Below, piece by piece: positions 1-11,762 of a DNA stretch of 64,000 bases. The notes under the pieces were generated by a model. It did not search any database and was not told the DNA's origin. It saw nothing but the letters and a program-made list of their open reading frames with translations. Within the stretch, counting starts at the first letter, position 1, and every line of letters starts with the position of its first letter. The stretch is from Ypsolopha sequella. Its lineage: Eukaryota > Arthropoda > Insecta > Lepidoptera > Ypsolophidae. The position numbers were made by a program, and so were the translations under genes. Where the stretch lies: assembly GCA_934047225.1 (NCBI GenBank), contig CAKOHE010000074.1, positions 459,385 to 523,384 of the forward strand, written 5' to 3'.

Positions 1-949
1 CCAAAATTGCTTCTATATTCATTACGTTAGAGTCTTCGTCTTCCGGAAAGCTAAGTTTGTGGCGCTATACGTAATATTGGAAGAGCCAAAAGGATTGCAG
101 TATCTCGTTTCTTTCTTTTATTTGTCCGCAAGGTGTTGAACAGTAGACGACTTTCTGGGCTGTATTGTCTATGGTTAAATCAGACTAAACTCCGACTTTT
201 AATTAGATACAGTAAACTGACTTAGTCAAGTGGCTTAGTTAGAGCTGTATTTTAAAGTTACTGTTACCGGGCGGGCGGACAATAGCACCAGATTTTGTAT
301 GAGGGTACTGAAAAACGGGCGCTTTTGGCATAAGTTAAAATTTTAGCTCATCAAAGACGTTGTCTATGAAAACCATGCTATTTAAAAATAGTTCATTGCT
401 TTAACTACACATTTACTTCAGCAGATTTTCAATAATTATTCTAGTAAGTAAATAATGATTTTTTTGCTTAAGTGGCAGCACTTTCGCAGCATAAAGCGCC
501 TTAAGGTTAAATGTCAACTTAACTTTGTTTAGAAGTTTAAAATTGAAAAACCTTTGGTATGTGGCAGTTGACGACAATAGTAAAGTAAAAATAAGGTTTA
601 TAAAGCATGATTTTGAAATTTAATGCACAATTAGTCATAATCTTGTCCAAAAAAGTTAAAACAGCATTTTATGTTGGTTTTGAGAAGATCATGACTAAAT
701 GTGTGAACAATTTCAAACTCTTGCTTCATAAACCTCACTAATACTGAACTATTGGCGTCAAATACCACAAACCAAAATGGTTATAAATTTTAAATTTTTA
801 AACATAAAACACAAAGGTAATGTATGCACTTTGTGCTAAGCTACTGACGTTTAACCTTAAGCCTTCGGGCATTAGAAAATTACAAGCTATGTATTTAAAA
901 TTCCTAACACTTCAGAGAAAAGATCATAGGCGTCGGGAGGTTGCATTTG
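1..949. other. AT-rich stretch, no gene seen
   Basis: No convincing exon, RNA gene or element end was found on either strand. Short open stretches are broken by many stops and match nothing I recognise. Confidence 0.5.
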
Positions 950-1365
950 CACCCCCTTGTCTTGGAGAAAAATATATAATAGTAGTTTATGCTACAAGGG
1001 CGCAAAGGAATAAATTACGAGGACGATTTAAAACACGAGCGTAGCGAGTGTTTTAAACGTAACCGAGTAATTTATTGCTCTTACGCCCGTGTATCATACT
1101 ACGTTTTTCAATGCATAGTGTGAGGAAATAAAACAAATATAATTTTGTGAACTTTAAATTATAATTGGCTCAAAAGGACTGTATCCAGAGCCGTTTAACA
1201 GTGGAAAAAAAAGAATAAGATCTATGGTACACAGGAAAGTCTACAGGTTAGCCAACCATTGTAAATAAATTAAAAATAATAATAATAATAAAGCCCTAGG
1301 GCAAAATAATCGACTTTATGTTCGGTTTTGATGCATAAAAAGTAAGCCTTTACAAGCACATGCCT
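950..1365 (+). repeat. Interspersed repeat, copy A
   Basis: This block recurs in reverse orientation at about 13375-13745. Both contain a palindromic core around acacgagcgtagcgagtgt, the phrase gagccaattataat or its near equivalent, and a segment ending gccctagggcaaaataat. The two copies have diverged moderately. It looks like an old non-autonomous DNA element. No coding capacity was seen. Confidence 0.6.
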
Positions 1366-1389
1366 TGAAAATAAATATATATACACTGA

Positions 1390-1480
1390 GCTTGGAAATT
1401 CGACCTATTCCTTGAAAGGAGTTATATTAGAGATCATTTTCCAACAAATAATGACTATCAACTAGGGGTTGATAATGATT
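1390..1480 (+). repeat. Fragment of a small MITE family (TTGGAAATTCGAC type)
   Basis: The phrase cttggaaattcgacctattc followed by a purine-rich tail recurs at 7310-7352, 53680-53735 and, inverted, at 55200-55280. The copies at 7300 and 53668 begin with tacagggtg or tacaggttg, which suggests a TA-flanked MITE end. Confidence 0.5.
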
Positions 1481-1634
1481 TATTTATTTTTTATTTATTT
1501 TATTTATTTATTTAAGTAACAAATTGCAAACCATTACAGTGTATAACCAATTCAGCAAGCAATGAAGAAATAATTACATAATAAGAAATACATGTCATTA
1601 TTATATCTAGTACATTTTCAATAATCAACTAATC

Positions 1635-2190
1635 TTAATCTCTCGTCAAAGTCAATACATTCAGGACTACTTTTGTGAATTCTGCCATAGAACAATTCAT
1701 TATGTCAGTCATACGTGCCACATCATTTAAAATCTGTATAGCCCTGGCCAATGGTGAATATTTCTGTAAATTAGTGCGAGCGGTCGGCACAGTAAACTTT
1801 TTTTGCCTAATTTCTTTTCTTAGTCGGGGGTTTGGTACTGTCAGAGATAATGAAGCTAGTACATCCCTGTTAACTACTTTACCCCTTATGAGTTTGAAGA
1901 AGTATTTGGCCAGTGCAAGGTTTCTTCGAACTTCCAACCTATAGTATCCAACCATACCCAGCACAAATAGGGTTGGATACATAAGCGGATAAAACGGGTA
2001 GACACCGCGTATTGTCATAAGTAGAGGTATCTCATAAACTTGTTCTGGATTTTCTCCAACATGAGGCTATATTTAGCCTCATGTGGATTCCAGACCATTG
2101 ATGCACCCTCTAACTTACTTCTCACTAGCGCATTGTAGAGTACTCTTACAGCTGTGGTGCCCCGAAAGTCCTTTGTTTGGCGAATAATAA
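1635..2190 (-). pseudogene. Non-LTR retrotransposon RT, C-terminal remnant
   Basis: On the minus strand two adjacent reading frames encode the region downstream of the reverse transcriptase catalytic core of a jockey/CR1-like LINE. The recognisable block is LVRSKLEGASMVWNPHEAK followed by LEKIQNKFMRYLYL (nucleotides about 2015-2130). The continuation to 1635 lies in another frame, so there is at least one frameshift. The palm domain, endonuclease and ORF1 are absent. It is a dead 5'-truncated copy. The reading frame runs upstream into the 121-bp satellite, but that part is not retroelement sequence. Family assignment rests on motif recall. Confidence 0.7.
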
Positions 2191-2274
2191 TGTTTTTTTT
2201 CAAGTAAAACACGTCGATATTGCGAAAATTACAAATTAAACAAGGGTGCACAGACAGACCAGAGTAGTAGAGAA

Positions 2275-4453
2275 TAGAGTACCCAAAGTGGGGGACCTTG
2301 AACAGATTAAAAGTGATAGTAACAGAGCATTTTGGAAGGTGGGACAAATATCAGCAGTGGTAATGAGTTCGGACGGAAAAATCAGAGTAGCTAAATAGAG
2401 TACCCAAAGTGGGGGACCTTGAACAGATTAAAAGTGATAGTAACAGAGCATTTTGGAAGGTGGGACAAATATCAGCAGTGGTAATGAGTTCGGACGGAAA
2501 AATCAGAGTAGCTAAATAGAGTACCCAAATTGGGGGACCTTGAACAGATTAAAAGTGATAGTAACAGAGCCTTTTGGAAGGTGGGACAAATATCAGCAGT
2601 GGTAATGAGTTCGGACGGAAAAATCAGAGTAGCTAAATAGAGTACCCAAAGTGGGGGACCTTGAACAGATTAAAAGTGATAGTAACAGAGCCTTTTGGAA
2701 GGTGGGACAAATATCAGCAGTGGTAATGAGTTCGGACGGAAAAATCAGAGTAGCTAAATAGAGTACCCAAAGTGGGGGACCTTGAACAGATTAAAAGTGA
2801 TAGTAACAGAGCCTTTTGGAAGGTGGGACAAATATCAGCAGTGGTAATGAGTTCGGACGGAAAAATCAGAGTAGCTAAATAGAGTACCCAAAGTGGGGGA
2901 CCTTGAACAGATTAAAAGTGATAGTAACAGAGCCTTTTGGAAGGTGGGACAAATATCAGCAGTGGTAATGAGTTCGGACGGAAAAATCAGAGTAGCTAAA
3001 TAGAGTACCCAAAGTGGGGGACCTTGAACAGATTAAAAGTGATAGTAACAGAGCCTTTTGGAAGGTGGGACAAATATCAGCAGTGGTAATGAGTTCGGAC
3101 GGAAAAATCAGAGTAGCTAAATAGAGTACCCAAAGTGGGGGACCTTGAACAGATTAAAAGTGATAGTAACAGAGCCTTTTGGAAGGTGGGACAAATATCA
3201 GCAGTGGTAATGAGTTCGGACAGAAAAATCAGAGTAGCTAAATAGAGTACCCAAAGTGGGGGACCTTGTACAGATTAAAAGTGATAGTAACAGAGCCTTT
3301 TTGAAGGTGGGACAAATATCAGCAGTGGTAATGAGTTCGGACAGAAAAATCAGAGTAGCTAAATAGAGTACCCAAAGTGGGGGACCTTGTACAGATTAAA
3401 AGTGATAGTAACAGAGCCTTTTGGAAGGTGGGACAAATATCAGCAGTGGTAATGAGTTCGGACGGAAAAATCGAGAGTAGCTAAATAGAGTACCCAAAGT
3501 GGGGGACCTTGAACAGATTAAAAGTGATAGTAACAGAGCCTTTTGGAAGGTGGGACAAATATCAGCAGTGGTAATGAGTTCGGACGGAAAAATCAGAGTA
3601 GCTAAATAGAGTACCCAAAGTGGGGGACCTTGAACAGATTAAAAGTGATAGTAACAGAGCCTTTTGGAAGGTGGGACAAATATCAGCAGTGGTAATGAGT
3701 TCGGACGGAAAAATCAGAGTAGCTAAATAGAGTACCCAAAGTGGGGGACCTTGAACAGATTAAAAGTGATAGTAACAGAGCCTTTTGGAAGGTGGGACAA
3801 ATATCAGCAGTGGTAATGAGTTCGGACGGAAAAATCAGAGTAGCTAAATAGAGTACCCAAAGTGGGGGACCTTGAACAGATTAAAAGTGATAGTAACAGA
3901 GCCTTTTGGAAGGTGGGACAAATATCAGCAGTGGTAATGAGTTCGGACGGAAAAATCAGAGTAGCTAAATAGAGTACCCAAAGTGGGGGACCTTGAACAG
4001 ATTAAAAGTGATAGTAACAGAGCCTTTTGGAAGGTGGGACAAATATCAGCAGTGGTAATGAGTTCGGACGGAAAAATCAGAGTAGCTAAATAGAGTACCC
4101 AAAGTGGGGGACCTTGAACAGATTAAAAGTGATAGTAACAGAGCCTTTTGGAAGGTGGGACAAATATCAGCAGTGGTAATGAGTTCGGACGGAAAAATCA
4201 GAGTAGCTAAATAGAGTACCCAAAGTGGGGGACCTTGAACAGATTAAAAGTGATAGTAACAGAGCCTTTTGGAAGGTGGGACAAATATCAGCAGTGGTAA
4301 TGAGTTCGGACGGAAAAATCAGAGTAGCTAAATAGAGTACCCAAAGTGGGGGACCTTGAACAGATTAAAAGTGATAGTAACAGAGCCTTTTGGAAGGTGG
4401 GACAAATATCAGCAGTGGTAATGAGGTCGGACGGAAAAATCAGAGTAGCTAAA
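2275..4453. repeat. 121-bp satellite array, 18 copies
   Basis: The phrase gagtacccaaagtggggga returns every 121 bp. There are 18 units, one of them a base longer (extra g near 3472). Units are nearly identical, but local variants exist. The first two units read agagcatttt where later ones read agagcctttt. Unit 3 has ccaaattggg. Two adjacent units near 3230-3400 share ggacagaaaa and cttgtacag. Neighbours sharing variants fit local unequal exchange. No reading frame stays open through a unit, so this is non-coding satellite DNA. Confidence 0.97.
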
Positions 4454-4691
4454 TAGAGAGTGACGGCCACTCAACACCTACCAATTTCAACTTTCATCCA
4501 ATCTTCGACACCGGGTTTTAGTTACAAATAAGCTTTTTTTTTTCCAATATTCGTCATTTGATCCCCCCGTTCGGTGTCCAATATTATTTTTCTTTTTTAC
4601 ACGAATCCGTAGTAATTGTATACTAATAATAGACTGGCGTATCGGTTGCAGAAACCGTAGAAAGTTGTGTAAGTTTAATAAAAAAGACGTT

Positions 4692-5549
4692 AAAAGTTTT
4701 GTGGCGCGTGCAATGGGAAGACAGATGTTCAAAAGTTTTGTGGCGCGTGCAATGGGGAGACAGATGTTCAAAAGTTTTGTGGCGCGTGCAATGGGAAGAC
4801 AGATGTTCAAAAGTTTTGTGGCGCGTGCAATGGGGAGACAGATGTTCAAAAGTTTTGTGGCGCGTGCAATGGGGAGACAGATGTTCAAAAGTTTTGTGGC
4901 GCGTGCAATGGGAAGACAGATGTTCAAAAGTTTTGTGGCGCGTGCAATGGGGAGACAGATGTTCAAAAGTTTTGTGGCGCGTGCAATGGGGAGACAGATG
5001 TTCAAAAGTTTTGTGGCGCGTGCAATGGGGAGACAGATGTTCAAAAGTTTTGTGGCGCGTGCAATGGGGAGACAGATGTTCAAAAGTTTTGTGGCGCGTG
5101 CAATGGGAAGACAGATGTTCAAAAGTTTTGTGGCGCGTGCAATGGGGAGACAGATGTTCAAAAGTTTTGTGGCGCGTGCAATGGGGAGACAGATGTTCAA
5201 AAGTTTTGTGGCGCGTGCAATGGGGATACAGATGTTCAAAAGTTTTGTGGCGCGTGCAATGGGGAGACAGATGTTCAAAAGTTTTGTGGCGCGTGCAATG
5301 GGGAGACAGATGTTCAAAAGTTTTGTGGCGCGTGCAATGGGGAGACAGATGTTCAAAAGTTTTGTGGCGCGTGCAATGGGAAGACAGATGTTCAAAAGTT
5401 TTGTGGCGCGTGCAATGGGGAGACAGATGTTCAAAAGTTTTGTGGCGCGTGCAATGGGGAGACAGATGTTCAAAAGTTTTGTGGCGCGTGCAATGGGGAG
5501 ACAGATGTTCAAAAGTTTTGTGGCGCGTGCAATGGGGAGACAGATGTTC
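4692..5549. repeat. 39-bp minisatellite, 22 copies
   Basis: A 39-bp unit starting aaaagttttgtggcgcgtgc is repeated 22 times. The unit length is a multiple of three and the unit lacks stops in several frames. Long open frames therefore run through it on both strands (for example a 13-residue repeat KSFVARAMGRQMF). I treat these as artefacts. Nothing upstream supplies a credible start, splice site or domain. The main variation is gggaag versus ggggag, with one ggggat unit near 5222. Confidence 0.96.
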
Positions 5550-6116
5550 AATTCGTTTCTTATCTGTCTAGTGTAAAGAGTTGTTGATAAAAAGGAAAAT
5601 ATTACGCACGAAATATTTTTTTAATGTCCTGTTATTCTTGCAGTTTTCTTTATTTACTGTTAAACCTGTAGGAATTACGTGTATAGTAGGTAGTTATTGA
5701 AAAGGTTACAATTAATTTAACTTGCATTGAATGAACGGCTACTTATATGAGAGTATCTAAAGTCAGAATTAAAATAAAATGCATACACTTGACGTATAAT
5801 ATGTTTATGTATTTCAAGGAGTTCCACTTTTAAATAGAAAGTATTCATTTTATTCAACAAAAAACTTAATTACCAACTTGAAATAATTATAAAAGTTAAT
5901 TTATATCTATCTTCTATACATAAAAGAGTAGTACCCGGTGTGTCTGTACATTGAAAAAGAGTAATAAATATAGAAAATGGTTGACTAAAGAAGAGTAATT
6001 TTTAGAATTCTTTTCTGCCTGTCTGTTTATTTGTTTGTTTGTTCGCGCACATCTCCAAAAGCATCTCATTTGGATGTGGTTTCCTTTAATATCATCGTAG
6101 TGATCCGAGAGGTGTC
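5550..6116. other. AT-rich stretch, no gene seen
   Basis: Nothing supportable as a gene or complete element was found between the minisatellite and the next MITE. Confidence 0.5.
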
Positions 6117-6347
6117 TAGCGGGCCTATTGTGTATCTCTAGTTGCCTTCTGGACTGGGTGTCTATCATCAAAAACATAGATATACTATCGAATTCCGATG
6201 TCCTAAGGATATTTTCGCACTTGAAGTGACGACACAGATTGTTAATAGTTCAATACCCACTAAAGGCAATTTTGAAATTTCAGTTTTTAGCTATGTTTTT
6301 GATGATAGGCACCTCGTGCAGTTGGCAACTAAAGATACACAATAGGG
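6117..6347 (+). repeat. 231-bp MITE, copy 1
   Basis: This is nearly identical to 14709-14939. It has long imperfect terminal inverted repeats: it starts cgggcctattgtgtatc and ends gatacacaatagggggg. The inverted similarity extends roughly 55 bp inward (catcaaaaacatagat versus ctatgtttttgatgat). The flanking bases do not form an obvious target duplication in this copy. A 67-codon open frame inside is part of the repeat and not a gene. Confidence 0.85.
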
Positions 6348-6559
6348 GGGCTGGTCAACGTAAAAATTACAAGGGATGTTAGTAAAATAACGCCCAATCC
6401 GAAAACGGGGCAGAGTTGTATAAAAGCGGGCGCAAAGGGCGAGACGCGGGCAAAAGGCTAGTCTAAACTAAATAATGAGATCTTAACTAAAATATTTACA
6501 ACGTTGTAGATTACGTTTAGGTATAAAATGATGAATCTATATACATAAACCTGTATTGG

Positions 6560-7130
6560 TAACAAATCAATCAATTAAATTCCTCAACATTAATACGCAA
6601 AATAGTACATTGTTCACCGAGGGAAGAAAGGGGAAGATTACCCAACGAGGGTGTAGTTTGAGGCCCGAGGCAAAGCCAAGGGCCTCAATACACACGGGTT
6701 GGGAATCGCACTTTCTGCCGAGTGATACATAGTACTTTATACTACACCTGCGAGGAAATAGTATAATTTTACTTTTAATCAAGATACAGTAAAAGAAACC
6801 GACTGACTCGCGTGCGATTGTCACTTTTTATTTCCTTCTTATTTTTTATTAGATATGTACAGGAAAAGCAAGTGGCCAGTATCATTTTTCGAGTTTTATG
6901 TACGAGTTCGCAAAATAATACTGGCCACTTAGCCAGTTGCTCATTCTTTATGTTATTTAAAAAAAAAACAGCACGTTAACAATGGATTTGCATATACTTT
7001 TTCTGCCCGCTCAAGCACGTTAACAATGAATTTTCATACACTTTTTCCGCCCGCATATTTGTATGACAGTAATGACGTATTTTCTGCATCGTTTTCAAAA
7101 AAGTAAGAAGGTACTTTCCGGGCAGGTGTA
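6560..7130. repeat. Repeat debris with hairpin and short duplication
   Basis: A hairpin at 6870-6930 pairs aagtggccagtat with atactggccactt. A 44-bp direct duplication at about 6971-7058 repeats gcacgttaacaatg. The surrounding text (gaggcccgaggcaaagccaa) looks like old interspersed repeat. No gene is supported. Confidence 0.5.
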
Positions 7131-7951
7131 GTATAAAAATATGTGTTGCATTGTTTAAATTATTGCTAAGAAACTTATCAAAATTAAAGAAGAAAAATTA
7201 CTCTATAAAAGTGATATAGTGGCTTTGCAACCTTAAAAATTATCAAATGGCTACACTTTTGAGTTCTCATTGTGACTAAAATAGTTGTTTACCAATATAC
7301 AGGGTGATTGGTAATTCAACCTATTCCTTGAAAGGGGTTATACTAGAGATCATTGCCATATGTGTATAAGATTGACGACAACTAATCAAGCAAAGCGAAA
7401 CAAGCTGATCAAGTGCCATTATTCATATTTTATAATAATAAATATATAATATGCCTCCATTAGCTTTTTAAATCACAATGCATAAGAAGAGCATATAGGT
7501 TAATTAAGAAAAATATTGTCTTTTTTATTAATTTTTTATTACTATGGTATATTTATCATTTTTTTAATACTTGACTGATGACGGCCCACTAAGGGCCGAA
7601 ATATATTTCAAGTTTTACTTACTTTTTCAAGTTTTCTTTTACTTATTATAGATATTTAAAGTTATATATGTGTACTACTAAATAAAAAGCTAATATTGTT
7701 TTTAATGTGACTTTTGTGTTGTTGACTCTTCAGCCTTTAAGGTGAGGTATCGAGTTTTCAACGGTCACTGTCACTCCAAGGGGAAAAACGCGCAGTGCGA
7801 GAGGGACAGATTCAGGGAGAAAGACAAAAAAATTGCTTTTTAATTAATATTAAAACAAACTAAAATGTGCATTTTATAATAAAAAATATATTATGAAATC
7901 AAATTAAAATAACGTACAGATTCCGGCAGTAAATAATGTAAACCTTCAATA
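7131..7951. other. Repeat fragments, no gene
   Basis: It holds a MITE end at about 7302 (tacagggtgattgg), the phrase tgatgacggcccactaaggg, which recurs in altered form near 15990, and a fragment near 7763-7830 (cactgtcactccaagg) related to the TTAA MITE family described at 42249. No exon was recognised. Confidence 0.5.
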
Positions 7952-8066
7952 ATAACGCACATCGTATCGTAGCGCCATCTCTGTCGTACGAAGCACTAAC
8001 AGTCCGGTGACAGAGACGGCGCTGTATGAAGCCGAAGACAGCCGATGTGCATTATTTCCTGCCGGG
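7952..8066. repeat. 115-bp hairpin element
   Basis: The ends aataacgcacatcg and cgatgtgcattatt are inverted, and internal blocks (gccatctctgtc versus gacagagacggc) continue the pairing. It looks like a small foldback MITE. Confidence 0.6.
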
Positions 8067-8354
8067 ACCTGGAGGTTGTTATTAGAGCGAACAAAAAATA
8101 GAAAACAATTCTGAAATTCCTTTAAAAAGCTTCCACCTGAAGCAGATTAGGAGTACTACGTATTTTATGACCATGACCTTTAATGCAGGGTTTCTCAAAG
8201 TGGGGTACACGAACGCCTAGGGGTTTGCCGGTTGATCATATCGATCGATCGTTACTGGATCGATCCATAGGACAAACAATATCATAGTCGACATTGTACC
8301 AAACCTCCTATAAAAAAAAAGATTTAAAAAAAAAGCTTGACTTGTGAGTCTCAC

Positions 8355-8479
8355 CTAGGTATGTACAGAATTCTCTCCGCGAAGACGAATCCCACTGTGA
8401 CACAGAGGTTGCTGGCTGGAATGAACGGAATCACCAGCAGCAGTAACACGGCCATCACTGCCGGCGTGTGACGTTGTGT
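8355..8479 (-). CDS. Single exon of a TMTC-type protein
   Basis: On the minus strand a 125-bp block opens after a tttgtag acceptor and closes with a donor reading AG|GTGAG. It encodes a hydrophobic helix (AVMAVLLLLVIPFIPASN) followed by a segment ending in FVFAERILYIP. The pairing of IPFIPASNL with (V/F)GF-V-AER-LY-P is the signature I know from the TMTC family. These are ER multi-pass proteins with TPR repeats that O-mannosylate cadherins. The exon is 41 codons plus two bases, so it ends in phase 2. The split codon beginning AG would allow the serine that usually follows this motif. No neighbouring TMTC exon was found in the window, so introns are very long or this is a stray exon. TMTC subtype cannot be assigned. 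Confidence 0.75.
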
Positions 8480-8852
8480 CTACAAATGATGAATGTTCAA
8501 TGGTAATTCCCATAGTTTAATTTTTAAAAGTTTTGTTTTTTCAGAGGATATACGCCGTTTTAGGACATAGTTTTCATTATTTAGTTATACAAAATAATTG
8601 ACCATTATTTTTTATGATTTTTCACAGAATTGTCCGATGACCTTGTCACTTGAGAATTTCACACATTATACTGATTGTGATGTGTGATTGCTTATAAAAA
8701 AGTGGTCTGTCAAATTAGTCAGCAGCAAATTATTATAAATTTATCTTGATAGCAAAGGACACATTTCTAAACAGCCATTACTCAAATGACGTCACACGAG
8801 TGCAAATGGAAGTTGCAGCCTTTTCGTAAAAATATTCATCATCATGTACTAT

Positions 8853-9130
8853 TTTAGACCACTCCGAGCGAAAGAACGCGCAACGCAAGATTGCGGATAG
8901 ATTCAAAGCGAAAGAAAAAAAATATCGTGTTTTTTATTTTTATTAAAAAAAACTAACATAGCTAACAAAGTTTCTAAAATAAAAAATAATGATATTGTTA
9001 AAACCCATGTAATAAAATATGTTTGAGTTCTGTACATGATTACTATTAGTCAAACGAGGAGAAAAAGTGTGTTTGAAGACCTCATTTCCAAAAATGTTTT
9101 CCAAAAACAAAACCCTATATTATTTAAGGT
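8853..9130 (+). repeat. Diverged partial copy of the TTAA MITE family
   Basis: Text from ccactccgagcgaaag through gtttgagttctgtacatg and caaacgaggagaaaaag to aaccctatatt parallels the copies at 42249, 49569 and 55278. It lacks clear TTAA ends and is the most diverged copy. Confidence 0.6.
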
Positions 9131-9131
9131 T

Positions 9132-9375
9132 AAATAATATTAGTTGGCGAAACTCAAAACAAAGGTAGTACTAGTCTATATGAACAACTGTTTGTATGGG
9201 AGCTAAGCGAAATTCGCAACTTTTTTTTTCTTCCTCCCATACAAATGGCCCCGATCAGCTGACTGGTCCAGTATGGAAAGGTGAAAACAAATTTTAAGAA
9301 TTTCGCTTAGCTCCCATACAAACAATTATTCATATAGACTACCTATGTTTTGAGTTTCGCCAACTAATATTATTT
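9132..9375. repeat. 244-bp MITE with about 80-bp inverted ends
   Basis: The left arm (aataatattagttggcgaaa, then gtttgtatgggagctaagcg) is mirrored by the right arm (cgcttagctcccatacaaac, then tttcgccaactaatattatt). There is one small gap in the middle of the arms. The internal loop is about 80 bp. No coding content. Confidence 0.8.
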
Positions 9376-9384
9376 AAAGTTATA

Positions 9385-9762
9385 CAGGGTGTAATGCAAA
9401 ACCAAGAATCCCTTTAGGGTATGAAAGTATACACGATACTGATACGATTACGATAAAAAAAAGTATACCTTTTTAAATTATATTGTTTTCCTAAGATCCA
9501 GCTACGCACTCTTATCAATGCAGTTCATTCACCCCTTAGTAATTATGTTGTGTAATTGAGTAATTATGTTCTGTGCTACTGACGCTATCAGAGGTCAACG
9601 ACCAGCGAGAGTGTCCACCGGATTAGAGTATTTCAAGTTTAACAAATCGTGTTATTATGTGGTAATGCTACATAAAAAAAAATTGCCGCTATTTTTTTTA
9701 AACACTGTATTATTCATACTAACATACCCTAGAAGGATTCTTGCCTTTGCTTTTACATCCTG
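9385..9762. repeat. TA-flanked MITE (mariner-type)
   Basis: The ends are TA|CAGGGTGTAATGCAAAACC and GCTTTTACATCCTG|TA. An imperfect inverted repeat of about 40 bp includes ccctttagggtatg versus cataccctagaagg. TA on both sides is the target duplication of Tc1/mariner elements. No transposase remains. Confidence 0.75.
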
Positions 9763-10229
9763 TATAGTTAGAAGCATATGTTGTTGTATTGATTTGGGGC
9801 GGAATGTGTAGCCTATAAATAGACCCACTGATAAAAATAAAGAGCCTTTTTTTGATGCTTTTACAATATTGTACAAAGGAATACAGTAAATCACAGACTC
9901 GAGTTTTGGTAAGAGAGGTTAGGTGTCAAAAGTGACAGCTTTATTTTTCCAAGAACCATTCCGTTTCACCAGTGGTCGGCATATCGTAGAATTCGGCATT
10001 TTAAAATTCGCCTAGGCATATCGTAATTCTATTATAACTACTGACAGTCGCCTCGCTCTGCTCAGCTTCGCTCGGCTGCCAAAATGTTTATACGCGTAAA
10101 TTATTTTGATGCGTAAACCTAACACGCTCCTCCTCACTTCGCTCGTTGTCGCACCTATTATTCTCATTTTTTTAAAGAATTTTAAGTTCATACTTTACAA
10201 TTTCCCAGAGTATACAAAATTACGACGGC

Positions 10230-10460
10230 ACCTAAACCATCCATCCATCCATCAGCCTAGTTCGTTCACTGCTGGACATAAGCCTTTCCAGGACTTTGCC
10301 ACTCCCGGCGGTCATCCTGGAAGAATTGCCCATACTCACACACGCTGGGCAGGCGGGTTGGTGAGCGCGGTGCCGGAACCCTCGCACCAGTGACGCCGCT
10401 GCCCGTCACCAGTCTGTTCCATATAAGGCCCGGCTATTACCGGCTATTATTATTACCACC
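10230..10460 (-). repeat. RTE-like LINE 3'-end fragment
   Basis: The plus strand carries actgctggacataagccttt and downstream gcgggttggtgagcg. The complement of this type of sequence codes for the extreme C-terminus of RTE-type reverse transcriptases in many insects. It is preceded by a short CCAT repeat (10238-10252). It is truncated on both sides and broken in all frames. Confidence 0.5.
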
Positions 10461-10510
10461 ACAGTCGAGCGCGGCATCAGCTCTACCACCTTAAAAGAAC
10501 CACCTCAGGC

Positions 10511-11062
10511 TTAAGGGTAGTTTCTGACAAAAAAACCGTAAAAATTGTTTATTTTGCCTTATGCCAATCCATTTTAGGATACTGTATGAACTCGTGGGGA
10601 ACAGCAAACAAAACTGAACTGATTAGCTTGGAGCGCGCGCAACGTGCTGTACTAAAGGTTGCTTACAGTAAACCGAGACGGTTCCCTACTAATGACTTGT
10701 ATAAGGAGTGTGGGGTTTTGCGCGTGAGACAACTTTTTATCTGGTCAATCCTGAAAAACTTTCACCGAAATGCTATGTGCTTAACTAGGAACTCATCCAG
10801 ATCCAGACGCTGTAAAACATGGGATGTGCCAAGACTTAAGGGCCTTACTATTGCCAAATGGGTACTTTCTAAAGCCTACTCCTCGTTTATGGCCAAACCA
10901 AAAATAATGAAAAAATGTATTATGAATAATCAACTCTTAGACAACATATGCAACAGTTTTCTTTTTCATACCACCAAAACTTCTACATGTTTTTTTTTTT
11001 TTACTGAATGGTGTTTTTTGACCTCAAATTCCCTACTGCTCCTGAGTGGCTTGGCCGATTGA
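10511..11062 (+). pseudogene. LINE reverse transcriptase C-terminal tail
   Basis: An open frame from 10511 encodes VYFALCQSILGYCMNSWG, then ISLERAQRAVLKVAY and a block with LYKECGVLRVRQLFI. That is the region after the palm of CR1/jockey-type reverse transcriptases. The conserved feature is the A-LCQSIL-Y--WGG/T module followed by a helix starting LERAQRAVLK. Everything 5' of this is missing. The frame ends at 11062 after a low-complexity TTT run. This is a 5'-truncated retroposed copy, not a functional gene. CR1 (Zenon-like) is my best guess for clade. Confidence 0.75.
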
Positions 11063-11410
11063 ATTCATCTATGCTTTGATAAATAGATAAATTTTATAGC
11101 TATAAATATAACATAAGATTATTCAATCGAGTAATCACGTCCAATTGAAAAGTATAATTTTCTCCTATTTCGCCCTCTCAAGGACGCAGCGAGCGTCGTA
11201 ACAGCCACTATGCATTGCGCGCTGATATGAACGTTATTTCAATGTCGTTTCCGTTGATATTTGTAGTGACAAATGTCGAGCTGCTAATTTGGCGATGGTA
11301 ATCGCCTTAAAACAAAATTTGTAAGAAGGGCAGACTCTTTTATAGGTCCATACTTATACAATAAGTGTAACAGGACTCTAAGTACACTTGGAGATGGTCA
11401 CTTCATCTTC

Positions 11411-11762
11411 AATAAACTTTTAACAAAAAAATAGCAACCGACTTCAATAGTAACAGCAGTCATTCACTAAAAAGTTAATAATAATTCTATAAAGACCGAT
11501 GGTACCGAAGCAACACTTTTGCCGACTTCTTTCTTCCTGAAACGTTATGTTATCTAGAAGTCGGCGTTCTTATATTGGTTTCTATGTTGCTATATCGTAG
11601 GAAATACGCCGACTTCTAGATAACATAATGTTTCAGGAAGAAAGAAGTCGGCAAAAGTGTTGCTTCGGTACCATCGGTCTTTATAGAATTATTATTAACT
11701 TTTTAGTGAATGACTGCTGTTACTATTGAAGTCGGTTGCTATTTTTTTGTTAAAAGTTTATT
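11411..11762. repeat. 352-bp near-perfect palindrome (foldback)
   Basis: The arms 11411-11566 and 11607-11762 are reverse complements over 156 bp with one mismatch that I could find (gttatgt versus acataat). They enclose a 40-bp loop. The outer ends read aataaacttttaacaaaaaa and its complement. The arms contain the block gaagtcggttgc, related to the gaagtcggtt tail at 12553-12562. Confidence 0.95.

Noticed and set aside
4680..5550. A CRISPR-like array
   Set aside because: Units are head-to-tail with no unique spacers, and the context is an insect genome.
4487..5576. Long open frames (300-350 codons) across the 39-bp array on both strands
   Set aside because: They arise because the unit length is a multiple of three and lacks stops. 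No start context, splice site or domain accompanies them.
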